A stretch of 64,000 nucleotides of DNA from Caballeronia sp031450805 (GCF_031450805.1 NZ_JARTVY010000002.1:372001-436000); one strand, 5' to 3'. Positions 1 to 8,802 are shown, counted from the stretch's first letter. Translations and numbers: made by a program. Notes: generated from the letters alone by a model not told the origin.

Positions 1-259
1 TGTCCGCATAGACGCCCAGCACGACCGCGCCGAGCGGGCGCATGAAGAACGACACCCCGAACGTACCGAGCGTGAGCAGCAAGGAGACCGTCTCGCTCCC
101 GGCGGGGAAGAACAGCCTGGAAATCGTGACGGCAAAGAACCCGTATATGACGAGGTCGAACCATTCGAGCGCATTGCCGATAGATGCGGCCACGATGACT
201 CGCCACGCACGACGGCTCGATTCCGTCTCTTGTAGCGACAAGCCCGGCATATCAGTCAT
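1..259 (-). CDS. MHS-type MFS transporter, N-terminal part
   Basis: Partial gene that runs off the left edge; the ATG is at 259 on the minus strand and about 86 codons are visible. The product begins MTDMPGLSLQETESSRR and then reads IGNALEWFDLVIYGFFA, the first-helix signature of the metabolite:H+ symporter group of the major facilitator superfamily (citrate, alpha-ketoglutarate and proline/betaine transporters). A second hydrophobic segment ends in FFMRPLGAVVLGVYAD, typical of the loop 2-3 region. It should be an inner-membrane proton symporter for an organic acid or osmolyte. The substrate cannot be read from this fragment. It diverges from the HAD gene on the other side of a roughly 280-base gap. 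Confidence 0.85.
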   Translation of the reverse strand, partial: MTDMPGLSLQETESSRRAWRVIVAASIGNALEWFDLVIYGFFAVTISRLFFPAGSETVSLLLTLGTFGVSFFMRPLGAVVLGVYAD

Positions 260-542
260 GCAGTATCTCCTGTGTTTTGCCGCGTTAGAAGCGGCGCTGT
301 TTTCGAAGGCGAATCCAAGAGCTTGCGTTGCCTTTAGCGGCACTCCACGAGCATTATCGACTGGAAACGGCGCTGCCGTGCTCGTGTCGTCCGTTTGAGT
401 GCGCCGTGATAGGCTAGGCTATCCCGGCGCCCGCGCGAAACATGCGATCGCATCGGGGGGGAAGGCGCAGCACATCTACCACGACACGACGCGCTCGACG
501 CACACGCGTTTGCGGCGCACGCACGACAAGGACAATCACGCT

Positions 543-1205
543 TTGATCAAGGCAATTCTGTGGGACATGGATGGCACGCTCATCGAGAGCGAGTCACTGC
601 ATCTGGCGACGCTCGTCGAGGCGCTCGCCCATCACGGGGTGCAAGCGGGCGATGAATTGCATCCGCTCGTTTTCGGCAAGACCGGGCGCGAAGTGCATGC
701 GCTCGTTCGCGAGCGCTTCGGGCTTTCCGTCGATTTCAGCGAATGGTCGGCGTTTCGCGCGCGGGCCTATCTGAACGGCGCGCCCCGGCTCGTGCCCCGT
801 CCCGGCGCGCTCGAGGTGTATCGCATGGCGAAGGCGGCGGGCATCACGCAGGCAATCGTATCGAATGCTTCGCGCATGTTGCTGGAAGCGAACCTGCGCG
901 CGTTGGGCATCGAGGAGCCGTCGCTCATCACGGTCAGCGTCAACGACGTGCGTCACGGCAAGCCGAGCCCGGAGCCATACGAACGCGCCGCGTGGCTGCT
1001 GCGTCTCGCGCCGGAAGAGGTCGTCGCAGTCGAAGACAGTCCGACCGGCGCGGGCGGCGCGATAGCGGCGCACATGCGAGTGATCGGCTGGCCCGTCGAT
1101 GACGATGCCGCCGCGCTCTTTCCTGCCGAAGCGCAGATCGTGCGGTCGCCGGGTGAACTGGCGGCGACGCTCGGGCTGCAGGCGTTCTCGCTGTCCGGGG
1201 TCTAG
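543..1205 (+). CDS. HAD-superfamily phosphatase
   Basis: A 220-residue haloacid dehalogenase-type hydrolase, acting in the cytosol on a small phosphorylated metabolite. I chose the TTG at 543 because AAGGA lies at 528-532 and the product then starts MIKAILWDMDGTLIE, placing the DxDGT nucleophile motif at residues 8-12 as usual for the family; the reading frame stays open further upstream but that part is not protein-like. Later motifs are SNAS (motif II), HGKPSPEPY (motif III lysine) and VEDSPTG (motif IV). The alpha-helical cap between motifs I and II puts it in the phosphoglycolate phosphatase / beta-phosphoglucomutase subgroup. The substrate is not predictable. It converges on dld. Confidence 0.85.
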   Translation: MIKAILWDMDGTLIESESLHLATLVEALAHHGVQAGDELHPLVFGKTGREVHALVRERFGLSVDFSEWSAFRARAYLNGAPRLVPRPGALEVYRMAKAAGITQAIVSNASRMLLEANLRALGIEEPSLITVSVNDVRHGKPSPEPYERAAWLLRLAPEEVVAVEDSPTGAGGAIAAHMRVIGWPVDDDAAALFPAEAQIVRSPGELAATLGLQAFSLSGV

Positions 1206-1215
1206 GCAGGCAGTC

Positions 1216-1229
1216 GCACGGGCCCGTGC
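1216..1229. terminator. 14-base palindrome between convergent genes
   Basis: GCACGGGCCCGTGC is a perfect palindrome located between the stop of the HAD gene at 1205 and the stop of dld at 1231. It may fold at the ends of both transcripts, but the loop would be very small and no T tract follows, so a terminator role is weakly supported. Confidence 0.3.
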
Positions 1230-1230
1230 T

Positions 1231-2967
1231 TCATTGCGTCTGATGCGCAGCCTCACGATCGGACTCGCAAGCGCAGCCATAAGTGGATTTTCCCCACTTG
1301 AACAGACGCGAGGTCTTTCCGATGCCGGGATTGAATGAGTTGGTCGGATCGAGCTCTTCATAGAACTGCGTAAGCGACGCTTTCGCTTCGTAGAGGTGCC
1401 CGACGTTGTGCTCCGCCGGATACTCGGCGCCGCGCGCAGCCAGCAGCGCGAGGATCTCGTCCTTGATGCGGTCGCAATCGACGCCTTTCTTCACCAGATA
1501 TTCCTGGTGCAGCACATGGCAGAAGAAATGACCGCAGTACATGGAATACTCGATGTCCTTCGAGATGTGCTGCGGCAGCCGTTCGAACCAGTCGGTCGTA
1601 TTGCGCGGCAGGGCGATATCGAGCGCGACGATATCCTCCACCGTTCGCGGATGCACCGCGCGATACCGGACCATCGCGCCGCCGATGGTGAAGCGGTTCA
1701 GAAACGCCGCTTCGCCTTCCTTGGGCGTGCATTCGAAATAGTCGCCCTGTTGCGTGGGAAACCGCAATTGCAGATAGTCGCGCGCTTCCTGCACGCCGTC
1801 GTTACCCATCTTGAGCAGCAGGTGATGCTCGAATCTGTCGCGGTACTCGATCAGCCGTCGCGGCAGATGCTCGGGCAAAAGCCGGCTCAATGCCTGCAGC
1901 AGGCGATCGCTGATGCCACTGCCGAGCCGGGCCTTCTCGGTGAATCCATCGAACCGGCTCTTCGCTGCGAAGGCGCGCGGCACCTTGTCGGTGCCGAAGG
2001 TCCGGATGTAGAGGAACATGTCCTTGCCATAGCGGCGGCTGATGTCGAACGCGCCGCGGTGCATGTATTCCCCCGCTATCGGCAGACTCTTGAAGCCGCC
2101 GAGAATGTCGCGGCGGATGGTTTCGAGTTCGGCCGGATCGTTGCTGCCGATATAGAACACTTGCGTCTGTTCGTCCGCAGGGAACGTATCCAGCCGTAGT
2201 GCGAACACCGCGAGGTGTCCCGCAGAGCCCGATGCTTCGTAGAGCCGGCGCGGGTCTGCATTGAAGCGCGCGGGAGTGGATGCCTCGATGTCGCGCACAT
2301 GCGTGCTGTACTCGTGATCGGAAGCGAGCAACCCGTTTGCTGCGGGGATATCGTCGGGCAGTTCGCCTGCGTCGAGACGGGCGAGGATGGCTTCGGCGGA
2401 GTCGCCGAGATCGATTCCGAGGTGATTGACCAGCTTCAGCTCGCCGTCGGCTGTAATGCGTGCGTGAATCGAAAGCTGCGTGAACGCCGGTCCGCGGCGA
2501 ATCAGCGAACCGCCCGAGTTGTTGCACACACCCCCGGTTACGGATGCGCCGATGCAGCTCGAGCCGATCACCGAATGCGGTTCGCGCTTGAGCGGCTTCA
2601 AACGCTTCTCGAGCTGGTCGAGCGTGACGCCCGGTTGACAGATCGCCTGCTCGCCGTTGCGAATCAGATCGAGCCGGCGCAAGCGCATGGTATTGATCAC
2701 GACGACCGGGCGATCGTAGCCTTCAGCCGCAGGCGTCGATCCGCCGGTGAGCCCGGTATTCGCCGCCTGACAGATGACGATGACATTCGCACGATGACAC
2801 GCCTGCAGCGCCCGCCACATCTCGACGAGCGTGCCCGGCTGAATCGCGGCGAGCACCGGGCCGCCGCCGTATCGATACCCTTGCCGGAAGCGGCGCGTTT
2901 CAGTGGCGCCGGTAAAGACGTAAGCGTTTCCAACGATGTCGCCGAGCGACTGAATCAGTTCGTTCAT
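1231..2967 (-). CDS. dld: D-lactate dehydrogenase (quinone)
   Basis: A 578-residue FAD-dependent respiratory D-lactate dehydrogenase that oxidises D-lactate to pyruvate and passes electrons to ubiquinone at the inner face of the membrane. Its length and sequence follow E. coli Dld (571 aa) from end to end. Landmarks are QAANTGLTGGSTP and HSVIGSSCIGASVTGG in the FAD-binding PCMH domain, NNSGGSLIRRGPA, GEYMHRGAFDI, HHLLLKMGNDG, and the C-terminal AEHNVGHLYEAK and DPTNSFNPGIGKTS. The start at 2967 gives MNELIQSLGDIVG, matching the family N-terminus. No lldP or lldR-type partner is adjacent; the gene appears monocistronic and convergent with the HAD gene. Confidence 0.95.
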   Translation of the reverse strand: MNELIQSLGDIVGNAYVFTGATETRRFRQGYRYGGGPVLAAIQPGTLVEMWRALQACHRANVIVICQAANTGLTGGSTPAAEGYDRPVVVINTMRLRRLDLIRNGEQAICQPGVTLDQLEKRLKPLKREPHSVIGSSCIGASVTGGVCNNSGGSLIRRGPAFTQLSIHARITADGELKLVNHLGIDLGDSAEAILARLDAGELPDDIPAANGLLASDHEYSTHVRDIEASTPARFNADPRRLYEASGSAGHLAVFALRLDTFPADEQTQVFYIGSNDPAELETIRRDILGGFKSLPIAGEYMHRGAFDISRRYGKDMFLYIRTFGTDKVPRAFAAKSRFDGFTEKARLGSGISDRLLQALSRLLPEHLPRRLIEYRDRFEHHLLLKMGNDGVQEARDYLQLRFPTQQGDYFECTPKEGEAAFLNRFTIGGAMVRYRAVHPRTVEDIVALDIALPRNTTDWFERLPQHISKDIEYSMYCGHFFCHVLHQEYLVKKGVDCDRIKDEILALLAARGAEYPAEHNVGHLYEAKASLTQFYEELDPTNSFNPGIGKTSRLFKWGKSTYGCACESDREAAHQTQ

Positions 2968-3612
2968 GAAAGACCGTTTCTGTTGTAGAGACCGCAGCGA
3001 GCGAAGCCTTTCGCCTCAACGCGACGAGTTCGCTTTCTCTTCGTCAGTCCGGCTCGCGCAGCATGGCGGGCATTCGTACATGGACTTCGCGAAACACATG
3101 CGCTGCATGACCCGCGAGATGACTTCGCGCGTCTCGTCGAGATCGTTAGAGAGCGAAAAGAGATAAAGCGCCGTTTCTGGATATTACGTGAATCGGCGTT
3201 GTCTTTGGGGGATAGGCCCGCGATTACGGCACTGCGGCGACAGAGAACATCCGTGGAAACGGCTGTGCTGTTCTTCGTCTACAAGGCCCCACGGCTTCGC
3301 ATTCATTTGCCGCACGACGAGGGCGCGCGCGTGCCTACAGAGTCTTGGGAACGACGAACCGGCAAGTTCCAGGCATCACATGCAATGTCGAGCGCATTCA
3401 ATGTCCGGCCGACGATCCGACCGCCATTCGCTTGCCTGCGATGGATCATCGATGGTCTGACGCGGACCTCGAAGGAGTCGAGGCGCGGGTGAGGGGTGTG
3501 ACGTTCGCGCAGTGTCTCCACGCACGCCATGTGATTTGTTCCACCTGCATGTATCGCAACAACATGGCGAGTCGCGTGCTGGCGTCGTGGTTATCGAACA
3601 AGCGACGGTCCA
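2968..3612. other. Intergenic region, no confident gene
   Basis: About 645 bases between the starts of dld and the end of the RidA-like gene. No open frame here resembles a known protein. On the minus strand 3183-3016 there is an open stretch that reads like protein (ending MQRMCFAKSMYECPPCCASR and about ten more residues), but it has no start codon before an internal ATG, so it may be a remnant or a 30-residue Cys-rich peptide. The dld promoter must lie near 2970-3050. Otherwise I see nothing. Confidence 0.5.
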
Positions 3613-4014
3613 TCATCGTTCAGCGATGACCGCCACGGCCTTGATTTCCACGATATAACCGCCTGCGCCGCCCAGCATATGCGCCCCCACGGCGGTCCAC
3701 GCAGGCAGCGGACGTGCCTTCAGGTATCGGTCGCGCACTTGCATGAAGAGCGGGAGATCCCGCATGTCGGTGTGGAACGTGGTGATGTCGACGACATTGG
3801 CGAGCGTTGCGCCTGCGGCTTCGAGCACGGTCTTGAGATTCTCGAAGGCTTGCACGATCTGCGCTTCGCGTCCTTCCACCAGTTTCATGTTGGCGTCACG
3901 GCCGATCTGCCCCGAGACATACACCGTGTGGCCGACTCTCACTGCCGGGGCGTAGCGAATGTTGTCGTAGACCGCTTCCATTCCCGCAGGGACGATGGCT
4001 TTGCGTTCGTTCAC
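3613..4014 (-). CDS. RidA/YjgF-family protein
   Basis: A 133-residue protein of the RidA (YjgF/YER057c/UK114) family, whose archetype hydrolyses reactive enamine/imine intermediates. The start is GTG at 4014, supported by AGAGGAG about 9 bases upstream. Family features are VGHTVYVSGQIG, the ALEN-like QAFENLKTVLEAAGA and the C-terminal YIVEIKAVAVI. At the place where canonical RidA has PAR with the substrate-binding arginine, this protein has PAWTAVG, so the arginine is missing and imine deaminase activity is doubtful. It follows benD by 33 bases on the same strand and is probably co-transcribed with the ben operon, which suggests a role with ring-diol or muconate-like intermediates. Confidence 0.88.
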   Translation of the reverse strand: MNERKAIVPAGMEAVYDNIRYAPAVRVGHTVYVSGQIGRDANMKLVEGREAQIVQAFENLKTVLEAAGATLANVVDITTFHTDMRDLPLFMQVRDRYLKARPLPAWTAVGAHMLGGAGGYIVEIKAVAVIAER

Positions 4015-4047
4015 TATGGCGTCTCCTCTCTGATTCGCTGCAATGCC

Positions 4048-4824
4048 TCAACCGTTGTCGCCGCCTGCAACCGGCAGCACCGCGCCTGTGATATAGCCCG
4101 CTTCGTCGGATGCGAGAAAGAGTATTGGCGCGACTTGCTCGTCCAGCGTGCCGTAGCGTTTGAAGAAGGTCGAGTCGGTGACCTGCTTTACCGCTTCGCT
4201 CATCCAGACCTTCTCTTCTGCGCTGTCTCCTGCCGCGTTGCGGGGGACGCGTCGCGCGGGCGCTTGCGTTCCACCCGGCGCCGCAGCAACGACGCGGATG
4301 TTGTGCTCGCCGTACTCCATCGCAAGGGATTGCGTCATTGCGTTGACCCCGCCTTTAGCCGCCGAGTAAGGCACGCGACGGATGCCACGCGTCGCATTGG
4401 AAGACACATTGACGATGGTCCCGCCACCCTCTGCGAGCATATGCGGCAAGACTGCATGGCACGCGTAGAGCGTCGGCATCAGCGAGCGGCGGATCTCCGC
4501 ATCGATTTGAGCGGGCTCGAATTCGGCGTAGGGCCGCATACGAATCGCGCCGCCCACACCATTGACGAGAACGTCGATGCGGCCATATCGCTGCATGGCG
4601 AACGCCATCGCCGAGGCTGCGCCCTCGTACGTTTCCAGGTCTGCGACGAAGCCTGCCGTATCCGCGCCAGCCGCTTCGGCCGCCACGTCGGAGACGAAGT
4701 CGGCGCGATCGACGAAGAGCACCTTCGCGCCTTCATACGCCGCACGCAGCGCAACGCCGCGGCCGATGCCCTGCGCCGCGCCGGTCACGACCATTACCTT
4801 GCCTTCGAACCTATGCATGTTCAT
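4048..4824 (-). CDS. benD: Benzoate cis-diol dehydrogenase BenD
   Basis: A 258-residue short-chain dehydrogenase that converts 1,6-dihydroxycyclohexa-2,4-diene-1-carboxylate to catechol with NAD+ and release of CO2. The cofactor motif TGAAQGIGRG starts near residue 14, NGVGG near 88, and the catalytic YSAAK gives Tyr153 and Lys157. I used the ATG at 4824, which overlaps the benC stop by 14 bases; a second ATG at 4818 is equally possible. The frame extends upstream inside benC but that part is not family-like. It is the last enzyme of the catA-benABCD run and is translationally coupled to benC. Confidence 0.93.
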   Translation of the reverse strand: MNMHRFEGKVMVVTGAAQGIGRGVALRAAYEGAKVLFVDRADFVSDVAAEAAGADTAGFVADLETYEGAASAMAFAMQRYGRIDVLVNGVGGAIRMRPYAEFEPAQIDAEIRRSLMPTLYACHAVLPHMLAEGGGTIVNVSSNATRGIRRVPYSAAKGGVNAMTQSLAMEYGEHNIRVVAAAPGGTQAPARRVPRNAAGDSAEEKVWMSEAVKQVTDSTFFKRYGTLDEQVAPILFLASDEAGYITGAVLPVAGGDNG

Positions 4825-5842
4825 GAGCCACCGCCGCGACATTGGGAGTGAATTTCTCGTAGTGGAAGCTGTTCGGCGCCACGCCGTTATCGTCGAAATG
4901 CTTGCGTACTGCGTCGACCATCGGCGGGGGGCCGCACAGATAGACATCGACATCGCCATCGTTCAGGCATTCAGCGGGCATATGCTGCGTGACCCAGCCT
5001 TTGCGAGGATGACTGGACGCGGCTTCGGCAACCACGGTCGTGAACGTGAAGTTCGGCAGCTTCACCGTGTATGCCTCGATGGCCTCGACCATCACGAGGT
5101 CGAGGTCGCGCGTCGCGCCATAGATGAGATGCACCTTCTGCTGCGGGTTCGTGCGTGCGAGCACTTCGAGCATCGAGAGGAACGGGGCCAGTCCCGTGCC
5201 GCCCGCGAGGAACAATAACGGCCGTTCGACGGGACGCAGATAAAAGATGCCGATGGGTCCGGTCAGCTCGACCTTGCTGCCCGGCTTCGCGGTGTCGAGC
5301 CACGTGCTCATCACGCCCCCCGGAATCTTCTTGATCAGAAAGCTGATCTTCGATTCCCCCGGCGCGGACGAGAACGAATAGGAGCGATGCTGTCCGCTGC
5401 CCGGCACGTCGATGTTCACATACTGGCCAGCGAGGAAAGCCGGCGCAACGCCGTCCACATCCAGTTCGAGAACCACGGCGGCATCGTGATGTTGCTCGAC
5501 CTTCGTGACGGTTGCAGCGAACTTGTTGTGCTCCGTCTTGCAAGATGTGGACGATGCGGGCACCGCGATGACGCAATCGCTTTGCGGCACCATCTGGCAG
5601 GTGAGGACGAGACCGCTGTCTTTCTCGTCTTCGCTCAGCGCGTCGTCGATATAGTCGTCGCCGAGATCGTATTGGCCGCTTTCGGCGCGGCATTTGCAGG
5701 TGCCGCATACGCCGTCGGAACAATCCATCGGCAGATTGATCTTCGCGCGAAAGGCGGCATCGAGAACCTTCTCGCCGGCCTTGCATTCGACAAAGCGCGT
5801 CACGCCGTCTTCGAAATTCAGTGCGATGTTATAGCTGGACAT
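4811..5842 (-). CDS. benC: Benzoate dioxygenase reductase BenC
   Basis: A 343-residue electron-transfer component of benzoate 1,2-dioxygenase that passes electrons from NADH to the BenAB oxygenase. It has an N-terminal plant-type [2Fe-2S] ferredoxin domain (CSDGVCGTC gives Cys41, Cys46 and Cys49, with Cys82 in LTCQ), then an FAD-binding domain with RSYSFSSAP and an NAD-binding domain with LLFLAGGTGLAPFLSML and YLCGPPPMV. The ATG at 5842 is preceded by AGGAGG at good distance; an upstream in-frame ATG at 5881 has no such support. It sits between benB and benD. Confidence 0.95.
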   Translation of the reverse strand: MSSYNIALNFEDGVTRFVECKAGEKVLDAAFRAKINLPMDCSDGVCGTCKCRAESGQYDLGDDYIDDALSEDEKDSGLVLTCQMVPQSDCVIAVPASSTSCKTEHNKFAATVTKVEQHHDAAVVLELDVDGVAPAFLAGQYVNIDVPGSGQHRSYSFSSAPGESKISFLIKKIPGGVMSTWLDTAKPGSKVELTGPIGIFYLRPVERPLLFLAGGTGLAPFLSMLEVLARTNPQQKVHLIYGATRDLDLVMVEAIEAYTVKLPNFTFTTVVAEAASSHPRKGWVTQHMPAECLNDGDVDVYLCGPPPMVDAVRKHFDDNGVAPNSFHYEKFTPNVAAVAHEHA

Positions 5843-5880
5843 AGTGCCTCCTGCTTCGTGTCTCGTTCCCGGAAAGGGCA

Positions 5881-6369
5881 TCAGACGTGATAGACGTCGA
5901 GCACCTGGCGGATATAGTCGTTCTTCAGCGCGATCCTCTTGCTCGATATGAGCAGGCGGTCGTCGATCCTGCGAAAGGTGACGTAAGCGGTGCCGAAGAA
6001 CTGGTCCGTGATCTTGTAGCGATGACTGAGCGTGTTGAAGTTGTATCGAACATCCACTTCATTGTCGCGTTGAGCCAGCACTTCGACATTGGTCACGCTA
6101 TGACTGGTCCGTGGTTCCGGCATCGACGCGCCGCTGCGCTCGGTCTTGATGCGGAACACGCGATCTTCGAGTCCGCCGCGATCCGCGTAATACATCAACG
6201 ATATCTGGCTATGCGGGTCGTCGGTCAGCTTGTCGTCGTCGTCCCATGCGGGCATCCAGTAGGTGACGTCATCGGTATAGCAGGCGAGCCACTCGTCCCA
6301 CTGACGATCGTCGAGAAGACGCGCTTCCTGATAGAGCGCGTTGCAGATCTTCTGATAATCGATGCTCAT
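5881..6369 (-). CDS. benB: Benzoate 1,2-dioxygenase small subunit BenB
   Basis: A 162-residue beta subunit of the ring-hydroxylating dioxygenase, a structural partner of BenA with the usual length for the family (about 160 aa). Typical features are the acidic N-terminal helix, LLDDRQWDEWLACYTDDVTYWMPAW, the DPHSQISLMYYADRGGLEDRVFRI segment and the C-terminal SSKRIALKNDYI. Its ATG overlaps the benA stop by 4 bases (6366-6369), so the two subunits are translationally coupled and made in equal amounts. Confidence 0.95.
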   Translation of the reverse strand: MSIDYQKICNALYQEARLLDDRQWDEWLACYTDDVTYWMPAWDDDDKLTDDPHSQISLMYYADRGGLEDRVFRIKTERSGASMPEPRTSHSVTNVEVLAQRDNEVDVRYNFNTLSHRYKITDQFFGTAYVTFRRIDDRLLISSKRIALKNDYIRQVLDVYHV

Positions 6370-7724
6370 GCCGCCACCTCCGCCTGTTCCTTTTGCAACG
6401 CGTCGCGCATGACCCGCATCCAGTATTCGTGCTGAACCACGAAGAGGCCTTCGTCTTCACTGCGCTCGCCGGAGATCAGCGGATTCAGGCCCATGCCTTT
6501 CGCGTTCGCGTCGGGACCGTGGACCCACAGCGGCGCGCCGCGCGACATGTCGTTCCACATCGATGTCGTGCTTGCGTAACCGGCCTGACATGCGCGAAAT
6601 TCTTCGAGATCGTCGCTCGTTCCCATGCCCGAGACGTTGAAGAAGTCTTCGTATTGACGAATGCGGATAGCGCGGCTCTCTGCGCTCTCGCCTTTAGGTG
6701 CGAAGCAGAAGATGCTGACTTCGGTTTTATCGACGCTGACGGGACGTACCACGCGAATCTGCGTGCTGAACTGGTCCATCAGGAACACGTTCGGATAGAG
6801 GCACAGGTTGCGCGTCTGGTTGACGATGTACTTGGCCTTGTCTTCGCCCACGCGTGCCGCGATTTCATCACGATGCTCATAGACTGGCCGCACTTCCGGA
6901 TTCATCGTGTTCGTCCACAGCAGGATATGTCCGTGCTCGAAGCCATAGACGCCCGCGACGGATTTGCTCCAGCCGTTCGCATCCACGGCCTTCGTGCCTT
7001 CGACCTTGCGGCGTCCCATCGTCGCCGAGTAGTTCCAGTGGACGGTGCTGACGTGATAGCCGTCGCAACCGTTTTCCATCTGCATCTTCCAGTTGCCGTC
7101 GTAGATGTATGACGAGCTGCCGCGCAGCACTTCGAGGCCATCCGGCGCTTGTGAAACGATCTGGTCGATGATGATCTTCGTTTCGCCGAGATAGTCTTCG
7201 AGCGGCATCACGTCGTCGCTCAGGCTGCCGAACAGAAAACCGCGATAGTTCTCGAAGCGCGCGACTTTCTTCAGGTCGTGCGAGCCTTGCTTGTTGAACT
7301 GCACCGGATACTCAGTGGTCTTTTCATCCTTCACCTTGAGCAGCTTGCCTGCGTTCGAGAAGGTCCAGCCGTGGAAAGGGCACGTGAAGCTGCCCTTATT
7401 GCCATGCTTGCGGCGGCAAAGCATTGCGCCTTTATGAGCACAGGCATTGATGACCGCATGCAGTTCACCGGTCTTGTCACGCGTGATGACGATCGGCTGA
7501 CGGCCGATCGACGTGGTGTAGTAATCGTTGTTGTTCGGGACCTGGCTTTCGTGCGCGAGATACACCCAGTTCTTCTCGAAGATGTGCTTCATTTCGAGTT
7601 CGTACAGATCCGGGTTCGTGAAGATATCGCGGCGGCAACGGAAAACGCCGTTTTCCGTGTCGTCCTGCACGGCATTGGCGAGCAGGTCGTCGAGCTGTCG
7701 GGCTTTATCGAATGTTGCGGACAT
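6366..7724 (-). CDS. benA: Benzoate 1,2-dioxygenase large subunit BenA
   Basis: A 452-residue alpha subunit that dihydroxylates benzoate to the cis-diol using O2. The Rieske [2Fe-2S] motif is CAH (Cys95, His97) and CPFH (Cys115, His118). The mononuclear iron site is NGCDGYHVSTVHW, giving His224 and His229 with the bridging Asp221. I placed the start at the ATG at 7724 (MSATFDKARQLDD), which has a GGGAG upstream; the frame extends 47 codons further but through intergenic sequence. The position between catA and benB agrees with a single benzoate-to-muconate operon. Confidence 0.95.
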   Translation of the reverse strand: MSATFDKARQLDDLLANAVQDDTENGVFRCRRDIFTNPDLYELEMKHIFEKNWVYLAHESQVPNNNDYYTTSIGRQPIVITRDKTGELHAVINACAHKGAMLCRRKHGNKGSFTCPFHGWTFSNAGKLLKVKDEKTTEYPVQFNKQGSHDLKKVARFENYRGFLFGSLSDDVMPLEDYLGETKIIIDQIVSQAPDGLEVLRGSSSYIYDGNWKMQMENGCDGYHVSTVHWNYSATMGRRKVEGTKAVDANGWSKSVAGVYGFEHGHILLWTNTMNPEVRPVYEHRDEIAARVGEDKAKYIVNQTRNLCLYPNVFLMDQFSTQIRVVRPVSVDKTEVSIFCFAPKGESAESRAIRIRQYEDFFNVSGMGTSDDLEEFRACQAGYASTTSMWNDMSRGAPLWVHGPDANAKGMGLNPLISGERSEDEGLFVVQHEYWMRVMRDALQKEQAEVAA

Positions 7725-7741
7725 GAGTCGTCTCCCTATGC

Positions 7742-7760
7742 GGGCTTCGTAGCGAAGCCC
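7742..7760 (-). other. Perfect hairpin in the catA-benA spacer
   Basis: GGGCTTCG-TAG-CGAAGCCC forms a perfect 8-base-pair stem with a 3-base loop, 18 bases upstream of the benA ATG. No T tract follows on the minus strand. It lies inside the presumed catA-benABCD transcript, so it could be a processing or mRNA-stability element, or a partial terminator that sets the catA to ben ratio. The structure is seen directly; its role is inference. Confidence 0.5.
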
Positions 7761-7806
7761 TTGCATCGGTTTGAAGAGGTCGTGCGAGAAGTCTTGCGAT
7801 GCGCCC

Positions 7807-8742
7807 TTATGCTGCGGCGGCGACGCGCGGGCGATTGACCAACTGGTTATCCTTGCCTTGCACAAGGGAAGTCAATGCGATGTCGAATTGAATTTCTTTA
7901 TACGCATCCGATTTAAGACCAAGTGCGATACCACCCGTCTTATCGACCACATGCGGCACGAGTTCTTCGCGGGTCGCATACGCGAAGTCATCCCAGATCA
8001 GCGGGTCGCCTTCGATGTTGATTTGCGTGGTCAGCTTGCGGGTCTTGCCGCTCGTCACGAAGAAATGCACGTGCGCCGGGCGATTGCCGTGGCGAGCCAT
8101 CGCGTCGAGCAGTTGCTGCGTCGCGCCTTGCGGCGGGCAACCGTAACCAACCGGCATCAGCGTGCGGAATTGATACTTGCCGTTGGCGCCGGTCTTCACC
8201 GCGCCGCGAAGGTTGAAGTCATCCTGTGCGCCGGTCGGATCGAAATGGGAATAGAAGCCCTTCGAATTGGCGTGCCAGCATTCCACGATCGCATCGGCAA
8301 GGGGCTTGCCGTCCGGACCCGTCACCGTCCCACGGATGATGAGCGGACCCGCGTCTCCGTCAGTGTTGATGTCGATCTTCGAGACGCCATCACGAACCGG
8401 CGCGCCTGCGACATACAGCGGACCTTCGATCGTGCGCGGCGTGCCGCCGTGAATGTCGGCCTCGCGGTCCGCTGCATCCATGCGAATGTCGAGATACTTT
8501 TCGAGGCCGAGGCCGGCCGCGAGAAGCGCGGCCTCGCCGTCCTTGCCGAGTTTGTTGAAGTAATGAACGCCGGCCCAGATTTCGTCGGGCGTAATGTCGA
8601 GATCATCGATGGCCTTGAAAAGATCGCTAAGCAAGCGATGCGTGATCTGCTTGACGCGAGCATTGCCGTTCTGACTTCCCAAATTGGCGGCGGCCTTCAA
8701 CAGGTCCTGCACTTCTTTCGAGTCGAATACCCTTGCAGTCAT
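7807..8742 (-). CDS. catA: Catechol 1,2-dioxygenase
   Basis: A 311-residue intradiol ring-cleavage dioxygenase that converts catechol to cis,cis-muconate. The non-haem Fe(III) ligands fall at the canonical positions Tyr164 (KGFYSHF), Tyr200 (PVGYGCPPQG), His224 and His226 (PAHVHFF). The N-terminal helical dimerisation region that binds lipid in relatives is present. I chose the ATG at 8742, which has AGGAG 6-10 bases upstream; the frame is open further upstream across the regulatory region. It is the first gene of the minus-strand run and faces the LysR gene, whose product probably controls it with muconate or benzoate as effector. Confidence 0.96.
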   Translation of the reverse strand: MTARVFDSKEVQDLLKAAANLGSQNGNARVKQITHRLLSDLFKAIDDLDITPDEIWAGVHYFNKLGKDGEAALLAAGLGLEKYLDIRMDAADREADIHGGTPRTIEGPLYVAGAPVRDGVSKIDINTDGDAGPLIIRGTVTGPDGKPLADAIVECWHANSKGFYSHFDPTGAQDDFNLRGAVKTGANGKYQFRTLMPVGYGCPPQGATQQLLDAMARHGNRPAHVHFFVTSGKTRKLTTQINIEGDPLIWDDFAYATREELVPHVVDKTGGIALGLKSDAYKEIQFDIALTSLVQGKDNQLVNRPRVAAAA

Positions 8743-8802
8743 GTCTGCTCCTGTGTCTCTGTCTTTTGCTGGGGTTAACCCTCGTTTCAAGCGAATGCCG
8801 AT

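Noticed and set aside
3679..4851. Long open frame on the plus strand (390 codons) across ridA and benD
   Set aside because: It is antisense to two well-recognised genes, its product is Arg/His-rich with no domain resemblance, and GC-rich DNA commonly opens such frames.
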